A stretch of DNA of 64,000 nucleotides from Hoylesella loescheii (lineage in GTDB: Bacteria; Bacteroidota; Bacteroidia; Bacteroidales; Bacteroidaceae): positions 97,950 through 161,949 of the forward strand of contig JADYUK010000005.1 in assembly GCA_021531755.1 (NCBI GenBank), given 5' to 3'. The number at the start of each line of letters is the position of its first letter. The stretch's first letter is position 1. A program made the position numbers and the translations under genes. Below are positions 51,515 to 60,177 of this stretch, in pieces. Under the pieces are notes generated by a model. The model was not told where the DNA came from and did not search any database. It saw nothing but the letters and a program-made list of their open reading frames with translations.

Positions 51515-52093
51515 TCATAATGATATGTTCATCCAATTCTCAGAAATATAGTCTACGAACATCTGTATGTCCACTGTGAATGTACGGCTATTAATGTATC
51601 TGATATCTATCTCTATCTGTCGCCTGATATCTACGTCGGAGGGGGCTGTGTGGGCATAGACCTTTGATGGGGATATGAGACCGGGCTTCGACTGGAGGAG
51701 GATGACGGTGTCGGGATAATGTGATTTCAGGGACGTGAGCTCGTCGTGCAGGTAGAGATATGTGCCCGTGAGGCTTATGTCGCCACGTACGACATTCACG
51801 AGAAGGGGAATCTTTGTGAGAATGTGCCTCACACGCTCGATGAATGTGTCCTTTGGCTCTTCTGTCGTGGCGGAGGGGCACGGGCAGAGCAGGTATGAGC
51901 TGAACGGCCTGCCGCCACGACCATTGTACAGTACATGATAGAGCGGCCTTTTATGGTGCACAAGACACATCCATAATGTGAAGAGTATGGCGGCAGGGGC
52001 TGACATAACTAGAAATAACACCGCAAGGATGACATCTACTATGCGTTTTATGAACAGCTTGCTGTATGTATAGTTGTCGTGGTTGTATAACAT
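51515..52093 (-). CDS. Bacterial sugar-transferase-like protein, catalytic dyad absent
   Basis: I prefer the ATG at 52093 (MLYNHDNYTYSKLFIKRIVD, 192 residues); the frame is open to 52156. It has the N-terminal membrane hairpin (VDVILAVLFLVMSAPAAILF) and recognisable but altered phosphoglycosyl-transferase blocks: LVNVVRGDISLTGTYLY where active enzymes have a Leu-Asp-Glu-Leu-Pro-Gln segment followed by GDMSLVGPRP, and KPGLISPSK for KPGITG. The Asp-Glu dyad that forms the sugar-phosphate intermediate in PglC/WbaP relatives is not present. It begins 71 bp after the mfd stop and may be co-transcribed. Confidence 0.65.
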   Translation of the reverse strand: MLYNHDNYTYSKLFIKRIVDVILAVLFLVMSAPAAILFTLWMCLVHHKRPLYHVLYNGRGGRPFSSYLLCPCPSATTEEPKDTFIERVRHILTKIPLLVNVVRGDISLTGTYLYLHDELTSLKSHYPDTVILLQSKPGLISPSKVYAHTAPSDVDIRRQIEIDIRYINSRTFTVDIQMFVDYISENWMNISL

Positions 52094-52164
52094 TTCTTCT
52101 TGTTTGGGGGTGTTTAGGGGAGTTGTAGAGGGAAATAAAACACACGTGGGAAACAATCTTTTGG

Positions 52165-55100
52165 TCAGTGGGGCAATATTCCCTTAAGGATAGCAAGTGC
52201 CTCGCCTACTGTCCCGACACTTGAGATGACGATGCGCGGAGAGCCATTGACTGATTTAAACTGGCAGCGGTGTGGATTTTCTGTCGCATAGGATATGAGA
52301 CTGGCGAAAGCCTTGGTGCGGTAATAAGGGCTGTTCTGGTCAGCGAGGAGATGAAGCTGCATTCGCCCCTGCTTAAGGACAATCTTCTCACACCCCAATC
52401 TACGTCCATACCTGCGCAGCATGACAACTGACATCAGCTCCTCGCCCTCATTAGGCACTGGCCCGAAACGGTCGACAAGACGCTGGCGGTAGCTCGCGAG
52501 ATCCTCGTCTGTCTCAATCCTGTCAAGCTCACGGTACAGGAGCATGCGCTCTGCAGCCCCTGGGACATAAAGGTCTGGGAAATACATCTCGAGATCGCTC
52601 TCCACAGCACAATCATCGACGAATATGACAACAGAGGCTGCATCTCCGTGGAGAGAGGACTGGCTGGCAGCGAGTGCCTCCTCCTCCTCGTCGATCTGCT
52701 CTTGCTGCAGAGCCTGGAACTCCTCGTTACGCAGCTCTGTGACGGCTTGCCGCAGAATCTTCTGGTATGTCTCATATCCAAGGTCCTCCATGAATCCGCT
52801 CTGCTCTGCTCCGAGGAGATTGCCAGCTCCGCGGAGGTCAAGGTCCTGCATGGCGATGGAGAACCCCGAGCCGAGGTCGGAGAATGTCTCAAGAGCCTCA
52901 AGGCGTCGTCGTGTATCAGCAGGGAGAAGCTGTAGGGGAGGGGAGAGGAGATAGCAGAAAGCCTTGCGATTTCCACGTCCTACCCTTCCACGCATCTGGT
53001 GGAGGTCTGAGAGGCCGAACCTGTGGGCATCATTTATTATGATGGTATTGGCATTTGGTATGTCTATGCCGTTCTCGACAATCGTTGTAGACAGGAGAAC
53101 ATCATAGTCGTAATTCATGAAGCCTACGACAATCTTCTCAAGTTCGGCAGGTGACATCTGGCCGTGGCCTACAGCGATGCGGCAGTCAGGGATTGAGCGC
53201 AGGATGAGGTCGCGTATCTCATGGAGGTTGGATATCCTCGGGCTGACAAAGAATACCTGTCCGTCGCGCGACATCTCAAACTCTATCGCCTCGCGTATGA
53301 TGTCTGTACCATATGTGCCCAACTCAGTCTGTATGGGGTGACGGTTGGGGGGCGGTGTACGCATGATGCTCATATCGCGCGCACCCATGAGGGAGAACTG
53401 AAGTGTGCGTGGGATAGGTGTTGCAGACATGGTGAGAGTGTCAATGTTTGTCTTCAGCTGCTTGATTTTCTCCTTTGTCGACACGCCGAACTTTTGTTCC
53501 TCGTCGATTATGAGGAGCCCGATATCGTGCCAGCGGACATTCTTTCCGATAATCTTGTGTGTTCCGATAAGTATGTCTATCTTCCCATCATTTAAATCGG
53601 CGAGGACAGCCGCTGTCTGTTTTGCTGTGCGTGCCCTCGAAAGATAGTCGACACGCACAGGGAGATGCTCCATCCTCCTTGTGAAGCTTTTGTAATGCTG
53701 GAAGGCAAGGACTGTGGTTGGGACAAGGACCGCCACCTGTTTAGAGTCGCATACAGCCTTGAAGGCAGCGCGTATGGCAACCTCGGTCTTGCCAAAGCCG
53801 ACATCACCACAGACAAGTCTGTCCATCGGGCGTGATGACTCCATATCACGTTTTACCTCCTGAGTGGCGCGCAGCTGGTCTGGGGTATCTTCGTATATGA
53901 ACGACGCCTCAAGTTCATTCTGCAGATATGAGTCGGGAGAGAAACTGTAGCCTTTCTCGTGTCTCCGTTTGGCATAGAGCCTGATGAGGTCGCGTGCGAT
54001 ATCCTTGATCTTCTTCTTCGTGCGCTCCTTAAGGCGTTCCCATGCCCCTGTACCGAGATGCGACAGACGTGGCGGCTCGCCTGTAGTGGAGCTGCGGTAT
54101 TTGCTTATCTTGTAGAGAGAATGGATGGATACATCTACCTTGTCATTGTTCTGGTATACGATGCGTATGACCTCCTGATAGCTGTTGCCGACAGGTATGC
54201 GGACAAGTCCTGCGAATTTCCCTATGCCGTAGTCCATATGTACAATATAATCTCCCGGCTCCATCTCCTGCAGCTCTTTCATGGTCAGTGCCATCTTACC
54301 TTGACGTGCCTTGTCTGATTTCAGTGTGTATTTATGGTAGCGGTCGAAAATCTGGTGGTCGGTAAAGAAACAAGCTTTCTCTCCGTTATCAACGAATCCC
54401 TCATGAAGAGTTGAGCTTACGGGGGTGAGACTAATTCCCGAAGTGTCATCAGCATTATATTCCTCGGCACTGACAATATCCTGCAGGCGCTCTATCTGTT
54501 TAGAGCTGTCTGAGAGAATGTGCACAGTGTAGCCGCAGTCAATATACTGTCTAAACGAGTCGACAAGTATCTTGAAGTTCTTATGGTAGAGTGGTTGGGA
54601 GGAGAACGAGAAAGCGGCGAAAGCGTCATAGCCCTCATCGACTGAAGGACGCTGCTGGCCATATTCCATATGTCTCATTCTCGACATCTCGGAGAGTATG
54701 ACACTCTTTCTGACAAATTGTGACTCACGCCTCATGCACTGCTCTATATGCTTTCGCTCAACTTCTGTCGCTCCGGCCATAATGTCGGTAAGAGCCTGAC
54801 GGGAGAATCCCTCCTCGTAAATCTTCCCTATGCTGTCTGTAACGAACGTCATGTCCTTCGCTACTACGAGGGTCCCATCGGTGAAGAATGATGTCAGGGG
54901 CCTCTTATCCTCGACACTGTCAGACATGCGTGGGACGATAACTATATTCTGACGACGCTCTGTCGACAGCTGGCTCTCAACCTCAAATGTGCGTATGCTG
55001 TCTATCTCATCCCCAAAGAAGTCAACACGGTAAGGCTGTTCTGCCGAGAAGGAGAATATGTCAAGTATACTGCCACGGACAGCAAACTGGCCAGGCTCGT

Positions 55101-55614
55101 AGACATAGTCGACCCGCTGGAAATTGTTGTCGAGCAGATTCCTCTCTATGTCTGTCATGCTTATCTCCTGTCCGCAGGATAATGACATTTGGCAGGAGAG
55201 AATCCTGCTCTGTGATACTACAAGCTCAGAAAGACCTTCAGGCGATGTCACGATGAGATGGGGCATGTTTGTGCTCAGTGCTGTCGTTGTCTCTGTGCGC
55301 AGAATCTCGTTTGCTGTGTCACGCTGTCCGTATTTGGCAGCTCTGCGGAATGAGGATGGGAAGAACAGCGCTGTGCCTTCCTCTGTCAGCTGGCACAAGT
55401 CGTTATATAGATACCCAGCCTCCTCCTGATCGTTCTGTATGAGCAGGATATTCTTCCTATGCCTCTCAAATAGAGCAGCTATTACAACAGCAAGGGATGA
55501 ACCTGCCAGACCGTATGCGAAGATACTTTGGATACGTTCGTCCCTCGTCATGTTATCGAGAGATATAATGCTCTTGTCTTTTGTGTATCGGGTTATTATA
55601 TCTTTTCCTTTCAT
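52165..55614 (-). CDS. mfd: Transcription-repair coupling factor
   Basis: 1149 residues, full length. Order: UvrB-like N-terminal module (FALFERHRKNIL-type core, VDYVYEPGQFAVRGSILDIF), the RNA-polymerase-interacting region (MEPGDYIVHMDYGIGKFAG), then SF2 motor motifs GDVGFGKTE, DEEQKFG, SATPIPRT, and MRGRVGRGNRKAFCY. The C-terminal TRCF domain follows. It removes stalled RNA polymerase at lesions and recruits excision repair. A run of eight C lies just upstream of the start. Confidence 0.96.
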   Translation of the reverse strand: MKGKDIITRYTKDKSIISLDNMTRDERIQSIFAYGLAGSSLAVVIAALFERHRKNILLIQNDQEEAGYLYNDLCQLTEEGTALFFPSSFRRAAKYGQRDTANEILRTETTTALSTNMPHLIVTSPEGLSELVVSQSRILSCQMSLSCGQEISMTDIERNLLDNNFQRVDYVYEPGQFAVRGSILDIFSFSAEQPYRVDFFGDEIDSIRTFEVESQLSTERRQNIVIVPRMSDSVEDKRPLTSFFTDGTLVVAKDMTFVTDSIGKIYEEGFSRQALTDIMAGATEVERKHIEQCMRRESQFVRKSVILSEMSRMRHMEYGQQRPSVDEGYDAFAAFSFSSQPLYHKNFKILVDSFRQYIDCGYTVHILSDSSKQIERLQDIVSAEEYNADDTSGISLTPVSSTLHEGFVDNGEKACFFTDHQIFDRYHKYTLKSDKARQGKMALTMKELQEMEPGDYIVHMDYGIGKFAGLVRIPVGNSYQEVIRIVYQNNDKVDVSIHSLYKISKYRSSTTGEPPRLSHLGTGAWERLKERTKKKIKDIARDLIRLYAKRRHEKGYSFSPDSYLQNELEASFIYEDTPDQLRATQEVKRDMESSRPMDRLVCGDVGFGKTEVAIRAAFKAVCDSKQVAVLVPTTVLAFQHYKSFTRRMEHLPVRVDYLSRARTAKQTAAVLADLNDGKIDILIGTHKIIGKNVRWHDIGLLIIDEEQKFGVSTKEKIKQLKTNIDTLTMSATPIPRTLQFSLMGARDMSIMRTPPPNRHPIQTELGTYGTDIIREAIEFEMSRDGQVFFVSPRISNLHEIRDLILRSIPDCRIAVGHGQMSPAELEKIVVGFMNYDYDVLLSTTIVENGIDIPNANTIIINDAHRFGLSDLHQMRGRVGRGNRKAFCYLLSPPLQLLPADTRRRLEALETFSDLGSGFSIAMQDLDLRGAGNLLGAEQSGFMEDLGYETYQKILRQAVTELRNEEFQALQQEQIDEEEEALAASQSSLHGDAASVVIFVDDCAVESDLEMYFPDLYVPGAAERMLLYRELDRIETDEDLASYRQRLVDRFGPVPNEGEELMSVVMLRRYGRRLGCEKIVLKQGRMQLHLLADQNSPYYRTKAFASLISYATENPHRCQFKSVNGSPRIVISSVGTVGEALAILKGILPH

Positions 55615-55782
55615 TCTTTTTACCCCCCCCTCCCTTAATCCTTTAATCCAGATGTTATGTCTATGTCGTTAATATCTATACTTCTCTTATCCTCACCTGA
55701 CAATATGTGATATCCACAATGGCATACAAGAAGAAAATTTGATGGCACTCATGGAGACACACATCATCCACGTACGCCTTAA

Positions 55783-56253
55783 TCACTCGTGATGATATGG
55801 TTCACCTTTTATAATAGTACAGGCGCGATAAAGCTGCTCGGTGAATATGAGACGTATCATCTGATGTGAGAATGTCATTCTCGACATGGAAATCATATCG
55901 TCCGAGCGTCTGTATACAGACTCGGCAAAACCGTATGGCCCCCCGATGACAAAGACAAGACGCCTGGATGTCTGCTGCTTGCGCTCTAACCATGAGGCGA
56001 ACTCAATAGAACGGTATTCCTTGCCACGCTCATCAAGCAGGACAACGGTGTCTGATGGCTGGAGCGTGCGGAGTATCATCTCGCCCTCCCGCTCTTTCTG
56101 TTGTGACTCTGATAACGACTTTGTGCCTTTAAGCTCAGCGATGGTCTGAATCTCAAAAGGCACATAATGCGAGATGCGTTGGTGGTAGTCTGTTATTGCA
56201 GAAGTAAAATTGCGGTTTGCTGTTTTCCCTACCTGTAAAAGAAGTACTTTCAT
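55783..56253 (-). CDS. rlmH: 23S rRNA pseudouridine-1915 N3-methyltransferase
   Basis: 156 residues of the SPOUT fold. VVLLDERGKEYRSIEFASWL, FVIGGPYGFAESVYRRSDD and the C-terminal ISMSRMTFSHQMIRLIFTEQ are the RlmH signature. It methylates Psi1915 in helix 69 of 23S rRNA. A TAATTTTG -7-like element (56258-56265) lies only 5 bp before the start codon, so the transcript might be nearly leaderless. Confidence 0.95.
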   Translation of the reverse strand: MKVLLLQVGKTANRNFTSAITDYHQRISHYVPFEIQTIAELKGTKSLSESQQKEREGEMILRTLQPSDTVVLLDERGKEYRSIEFASWLERKQQTSRRLVFVIGGPYGFAESVYRRSDDMISMSRMTFSHQMIRLIFTEQLYRACTIIKGEPYHHE

Positions 56254-56305
56254 ACCACAAAATTAATAAAATATAGCCAAATAGAATATTTTTACTACAA
56301 AAAAA

Positions 56306-56337
56306 TTTGTTTTAATGGATAGAAATGTTTAATTTTG
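56306..56337 (+). promoter_or_regulatory. Promoter of the phosphohexomutase gene
   Basis: TTTG (56306-56309), 20 bp, TAATTTTG (56330-56337): both elements match the consensus exactly. The leader is about 37 nt. Confidence 0.75.
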
Positions 56338-56379
56338 TGCAATAATATTAGTATCAAACCATAAAACACAATTAATATC

Positions 56380-58122
56380 ATGGCAAATAATAACGAACTA
56401 ATCGCACAGTGTCGCGCTAAGGCTGAAGAGTGGTTGTCACCCTCTTTTGATGAAGAGACACGTAGCCAGGTGAAAGCAATGCTTGACAATCCTGACCCCA
56501 CTGACTTGATAGAGGCTTTCTACCAATCACTTGAGTTCGGAACAGGTGGATTGCGTGGAATAATGGGCGTCGGAACCAATAGGATGAACAAATATATTGT
56601 AGGTATGGCTACACAGGGCTTTGCAAACTATGTGAAGAAGGCATTCCCTGGGCGCACTGATCTCGCTGCAGTCGTAGGGCATGACTGCCGTAACCATGGA
56701 AGAGAGTATGCAGAGACTGTTGCAGCTATCTTCTCTGCCAATGGTATTAAGGCATACCTATTTGAGAGTCTTCGTCCTACTCCCGAGATATCATTCGCCA
56801 TAAGACAACTCGGTGCTCAGTGTGGTGTGAATGTCACAGCAAGCCATAATCCAAAAGAATATAATGGATACAAAGCATATTGGGACGATGGAGCTCAGGT
56901 GCTCTCACCTCATGATACAGGGATAATCGACGAGGTGAAGAAAGTCAGAATTGAGGATGTCAAGTTTGAGCCCAATCCTGATCTCATCCAGATAATCGGC
57001 GGAGAGATGGATTATGATTATATGATGGCAGTGAAGGAAGGTATGGTCGACCAGGATGTTATCCTACGCCAAAAAGACCTCAATATCGTCTACTCGGCCA
57101 TGCACGGCACAGGACGCGTCCTAGTGCCATTATGCCTCCGCTCGTGGGGATTCCAGAACATTAATGTCGTACCAGAACAGATGGTGATTGACGGCAATTT
57201 CCCTACTGTTGTCTCGCCTAACCCTGAGAACGCAGAGGCAATGACGCTCGGCATGAAATTAGGCACAAAGTTAAATGCTGACCTCGTAGTGGCGACAGAC
57301 CCTGACGCTGACCGTCTCGCTATCGTCTGCCGCAATGACAAGGGAGACTGGCAGATTCTTAATGGCAACCAGACTGCGATGATGTTCTACTGGTATACAA
57401 TAAAGAACAAGAAGGCTCTCGGACAACTTAACCCGACAGACTTCATGGTAAAGACCATAGTGACATCAGAGCTTATAGCGAAGATAGCCAAGAAAAACGG
57501 CGTTGAGATATTCGACGAATATACTGGATTCAAGTGGATCGCCTACCGCATACGTGAGCTAGAGGGAAAACGCAAGTATATCGGAGGTGGAGAGGAGTCA
57601 TTCGGTTATCTGCCCTACGACAAGGTGCGTGACAAGGACGCTCCAGCAAGCATCTGCCTCATCTGTGAGATAGCAGCATGGGCAAAAGATCAGGGAAAGA
57701 CACTCTTTGACCTTCTTATGGATATATACTCAGAGTACGGATTCCAGAAAGAGACAACCATTAATGTTGTCAAGCCAGGAAAATCAGGCGCTGATGAGAT
57801 AAGACAGATGATGGAAAATTTCCGGACAAATCCTCCTAAGCAGATAGCTGGCAGCCCAGTAGTTGTAATGAAAGATTACAAGACTCTCAAGATGACCGAG
57901 AATGGAGTGGAGAAAGACTTCCTGATGCCAGCCACATCCAATGTCCTGCAGTGGTTCACAGAGGATGGACTGAAGATAAGTGTCCGTCCGTCTGGAACAG
58001 AGCCAAAGATAAAATTCTACTGTGAGGTGCCTGCTCCATTCTCAGGTGCTGCCGACTTTGACGCTGCTAATGCCGCTGCAGAAGAGAAAGTGAAGCAGAT
58101 AAAGCAAGATTTGGGGCTGTAA
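56380..58122 (+). CDS. Phospho-sugar mutase (phosphoglucomutase/phosphomannomutase)
   Basis: 580 residues of the alpha-D-phosphohexomutase superfamily. FGTGGLRGIMGVG near residue 50, the phosphoserine loop TASHNPKEYNGYK (Ser155), the metal loop ATDPDADRL, the sugar loop GGGEESFGYL and the phosphate-binding loop VRPSGTEPKIKFY are all present. It interconverts hexose 1- and 6-phosphates. Length and the FGTGGLRG form match the PgcA-type mutases. It is monocistronic with its own promoter and terminator. Confidence 0.95.
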   Translation: MANNNELIAQCRAKAEEWLSPSFDEETRSQVKAMLDNPDPTDLIEAFYQSLEFGTGGLRGIMGVGTNRMNKYIVGMATQGFANYVKKAFPGRTDLAAVVGHDCRNHGREYAETVAAIFSANGIKAYLFESLRPTPEISFAIRQLGAQCGVNVTASHNPKEYNGYKAYWDDGAQVLSPHDTGIIDEVKKVRIEDVKFEPNPDLIQIIGGEMDYDYMMAVKEGMVDQDVILRQKDLNIVYSAMHGTGRVLVPLCLRSWGFQNINVVPEQMVIDGNFPTVVSPNPENAEAMTLGMKLGTKLNADLVVATDPDADRLAIVCRNDKGDWQILNGNQTAMMFYWYTIKNKKALGQLNPTDFMVKTIVTSELIAKIAKKNGVEIFDEYTGFKWIAYRIRELEGKRKYIGGGEESFGYLPYDKVRDKDAPASICLICEIAAWAKDQGKTLFDLLMDIYSEYGFQKETTINVVKPGKSGADEIRQMMENFRTNPPKQIAGSPVVVMKDYKTLKMTENGVEKDFLMPATSNVLQWFTEDGLKISVRPSGTEPKIKFYCEVPAPFSGAADFDAANAAAEEKVKQIKQDLGL

Positions 58123-58470
58123 ATAATAATTCATTTCAGGACACATCACATACAAGACACTCCGCCACGCTCATAGTCATGAGAGGTATATCTTTGACCG
58201 TGTGGCTAACTTCTCCTGTAAGGACACACACTATCCTACAGAGATGTGATTATGTCGAAATAATATATATTTAAGGAGAAACTCAGACCAAAGGTGGTCT
58301 TGGAGTTTCTCCTTTTTCCTGTTATTTTAACCAACAATATTAAATGCTCTGACTCAGCAAATAGAGCCTGTCTCTCCTGCTATGTATATGCAGAACTGTT
58401 TTGGAGTATAATGGCCATTGACAGCGTTATAAACTCCATGGATATCGTTAGTTGTCGGACTTTGTATTCA
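58123..58470. other. Intergenic region between convergent phosphohexomutase and rlmD genes
   Basis: About 350 bp. It contains the terminator at 58273-58317 and otherwise nothing recognised. A plus-strand frame at 58294-58497 overlaps the terminator and is judged non-coding. Confidence 0.5.
58273..58317 (+). terminator. Intrinsic terminator of the phosphohexomutase gene
   Basis: AAGGAGAAACTC plus AGACCA (58273-58290) pairs with TGGTCT then GAGTTTCTCCTT (58295-58314), with a 2-nt bulge, and a T-run follows. It lies about 150 bp after the gene. Confidence 0.85.
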
Positions 58471-59946
58471 TCACCCTTCTGTGTGTCTTCTGGTTAGCAG
58501 AACGACATTCTCCACATGTGGAGTATGAGGGAACATGTCAACCGGCTGTACCTTATCCACCCTGTAATCCTTGTCTAGAAGTTGCAGATCACGGGCTTGG
58601 GTGGCAGGATTACAGCTGACATAGACTATTCTGGCTGGTGACGCTCCGAGAATAACATTGATGACATCAGGATGCATACCGGCACGTGGGGGGTCTGTTA
58701 TTATAATGTCAGGACGACCGTGTTCTGCAATGAACGTCTCTGTCAGGATGTCTTTCATATCACCCGCAAAGAATGAGGTATTCTCTATCTTATTGATAAC
58801 TGAGTTGATTCTCGCATCCTCTATGGCCTCTGGTATATACTCAATGCCAATGACCCTCTTTGCTTGATTAGCCACGAAATTGGCTATCGTTCCCGTTCCG
58901 GTGTACAGGTCATACACAGTCTCGTTGCCTGATAGATTTGCGAAATCACGAGCTACACAATACAAATGATACGCCTGATCTGTATTAGTCTGGTAGAATG
59001 ATTTAGGACCTACCTTGAACCGAAGCCCTTCCATAACCTCGAAAATATGGTCATTCCCACGAAATACATTAACCTCAAGGTCACTGAAAGTATCATTACG
59101 TTTCGGGTTATATACCCATAGTAGAGATGTTATCTCAGGGAATGCCTCTGATATATGCTCCATCAAGGCCATTGCAGTATCATAGTCGAAATGTTTTTTC
59201 CTCACTGCCTCTTCTGTGATTTCGGATGCTGGGATACTCATCTCTGGGCCAAACTGTATCAGGAACATCCACTCGCCAGTATTCGAGTTCCTCAGCATCA
59301 TGTCGCGTAGCAGGCCATGCTGTTCCATTATGTTAAAAAACGTGATGTTGTTAGCCTTTGCGTAGTCACGCACAGAATTCCTAATCCTGTTGTGAAGATC
59401 ATCCATAAGCCAGCATTTCTCAATTGGGAGAATCTTGTCGAAGGCTCCTGATATATGAAATCCGATTGCATTCATGTCGTCATATACAGTACTAGATGAT
59501 ATCTCCTCACGCGTCAGCCACCTTTTATCAGAGCAGCCGAACTCCAGCTTGTTGCGGTATTCCTTTGTCTTCACGCTTCCGAGTATAGGAGAGCATTCTG
59601 GCAGCTCGACATGCCCTATCCTCCTCAATTGCTGCATAACCTGTTCCTGCTTGGCCTTTATTTGTTCCTCGTATGGAAGCTGCTGCCATTTACAGCCGCC
59701 GCAAAGCCCAAAGTGCTGGCACCTAGGCTCAACACGATTAGCGCTGTATTTATGGAAGCGGATAACCTCAGCCTCACAATATGAATGTTTCTTCTTGCGT
59801 ATTTGTACGTCAACAACATCCCCGGGCACACAAAATGGAACGAACACTACCATGTCGTTCCATTTGAAAAGGCTCTTGCCTTCGGCCGCAACAGACTCTA
59901 TTGTAACGTTCTCAACTATAGGGAGCTCTTTCTTTTTCCTGCCCAT
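58471..59946 (-). CDS. rlmD: 23S rRNA (uracil-1939-C5)-methyltransferase, TrmA/RlmD family
   Basis: 491 residues. An N-terminal TRAM RNA-binding domain is followed by the Fe-S cluster Cys set (PRCQHFGLCGGCKWQQ, with a further Cys at ECS), then the methyltransferase domain: YDLYTGTGTIANFVANQAK, DIIITDPPRAG and the catalytic Cys in YVSCNPATQARDL. The family covers U747 and U1939 in 23S rRNA and U54 in tRNA. The exact site is assigned by similarity only. Confidence 0.9.
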   Translation of the reverse strand: MGRKKKELPIVENVTIESVAAEGKSLFKWNDMVVFVPFCVPGDVVDVQIRKKKHSYCEAEVIRFHKYSANRVEPRCQHFGLCGGCKWQQLPYEEQIKAKQEQVMQQLRRIGHVELPECSPILGSVKTKEYRNKLEFGCSDKRWLTREEISSSTVYDDMNAIGFHISGAFDKILPIEKCWLMDDLHNRIRNSVRDYAKANNITFFNIMEQHGLLRDMMLRNSNTGEWMFLIQFGPEMSIPASEITEEAVRKKHFDYDTAMALMEHISEAFPEITSLLWVYNPKRNDTFSDLEVNVFRGNDHIFEVMEGLRFKVGPKSFYQTNTDQAYHLYCVARDFANLSGNETVYDLYTGTGTIANFVANQAKRVIGIEYIPEAIEDARINSVINKIENTSFFAGDMKDILTETFIAEHGRPDIIITDPPRAGMHPDVINVILGASPARIVYVSCNPATQARDLQLLDKDYRVDKVQPVDMFPHTPHVENVVLLTRRHTEG

Positions 59947-60002
59947 AATATAATGAAAAGTTGTCGGTAAAGGTTAAATTACGAAAATGTCCAATTTGGT
60001 TA

Positions 60003-60034
60003 CAAAGTTAACAAATTTCCATGATATGCCCAAA
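60003..60034 (-). promoter_or_regulatory. Promoter of rlmD
   Basis: Minus-strand TTTG (60031-60034) and TAACTTTG (60003-60010), 20 bp apart, match the consensus exactly. The leader is about 50 nt. It faces away from the ppdK promoter 58 bp to the right. Confidence 0.75.
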
Positions 60035-60091
60035 TTATCTGAATAAAAATATGTGAATGCCAAAAATACTATAAAAAAATATAGATAATGT

Positions 60092-60122
60092 TTTGCATTA
60101 TGGCAGATTATTTATAACTTTG
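60092..60122 (+). promoter_or_regulatory. Promoter of ppdK
   Basis: TTTG (60092-60095), 19 bp, TAACTTTG (60115-60122). Exact consensus. The leader is about 50 nt and A/T rich. Confidence 0.75.
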
Positions 60123-60177
60123 TATTCTAAACATGAAGACTTAACTATAAATAACCCATAACTATTTATAAAAATCA

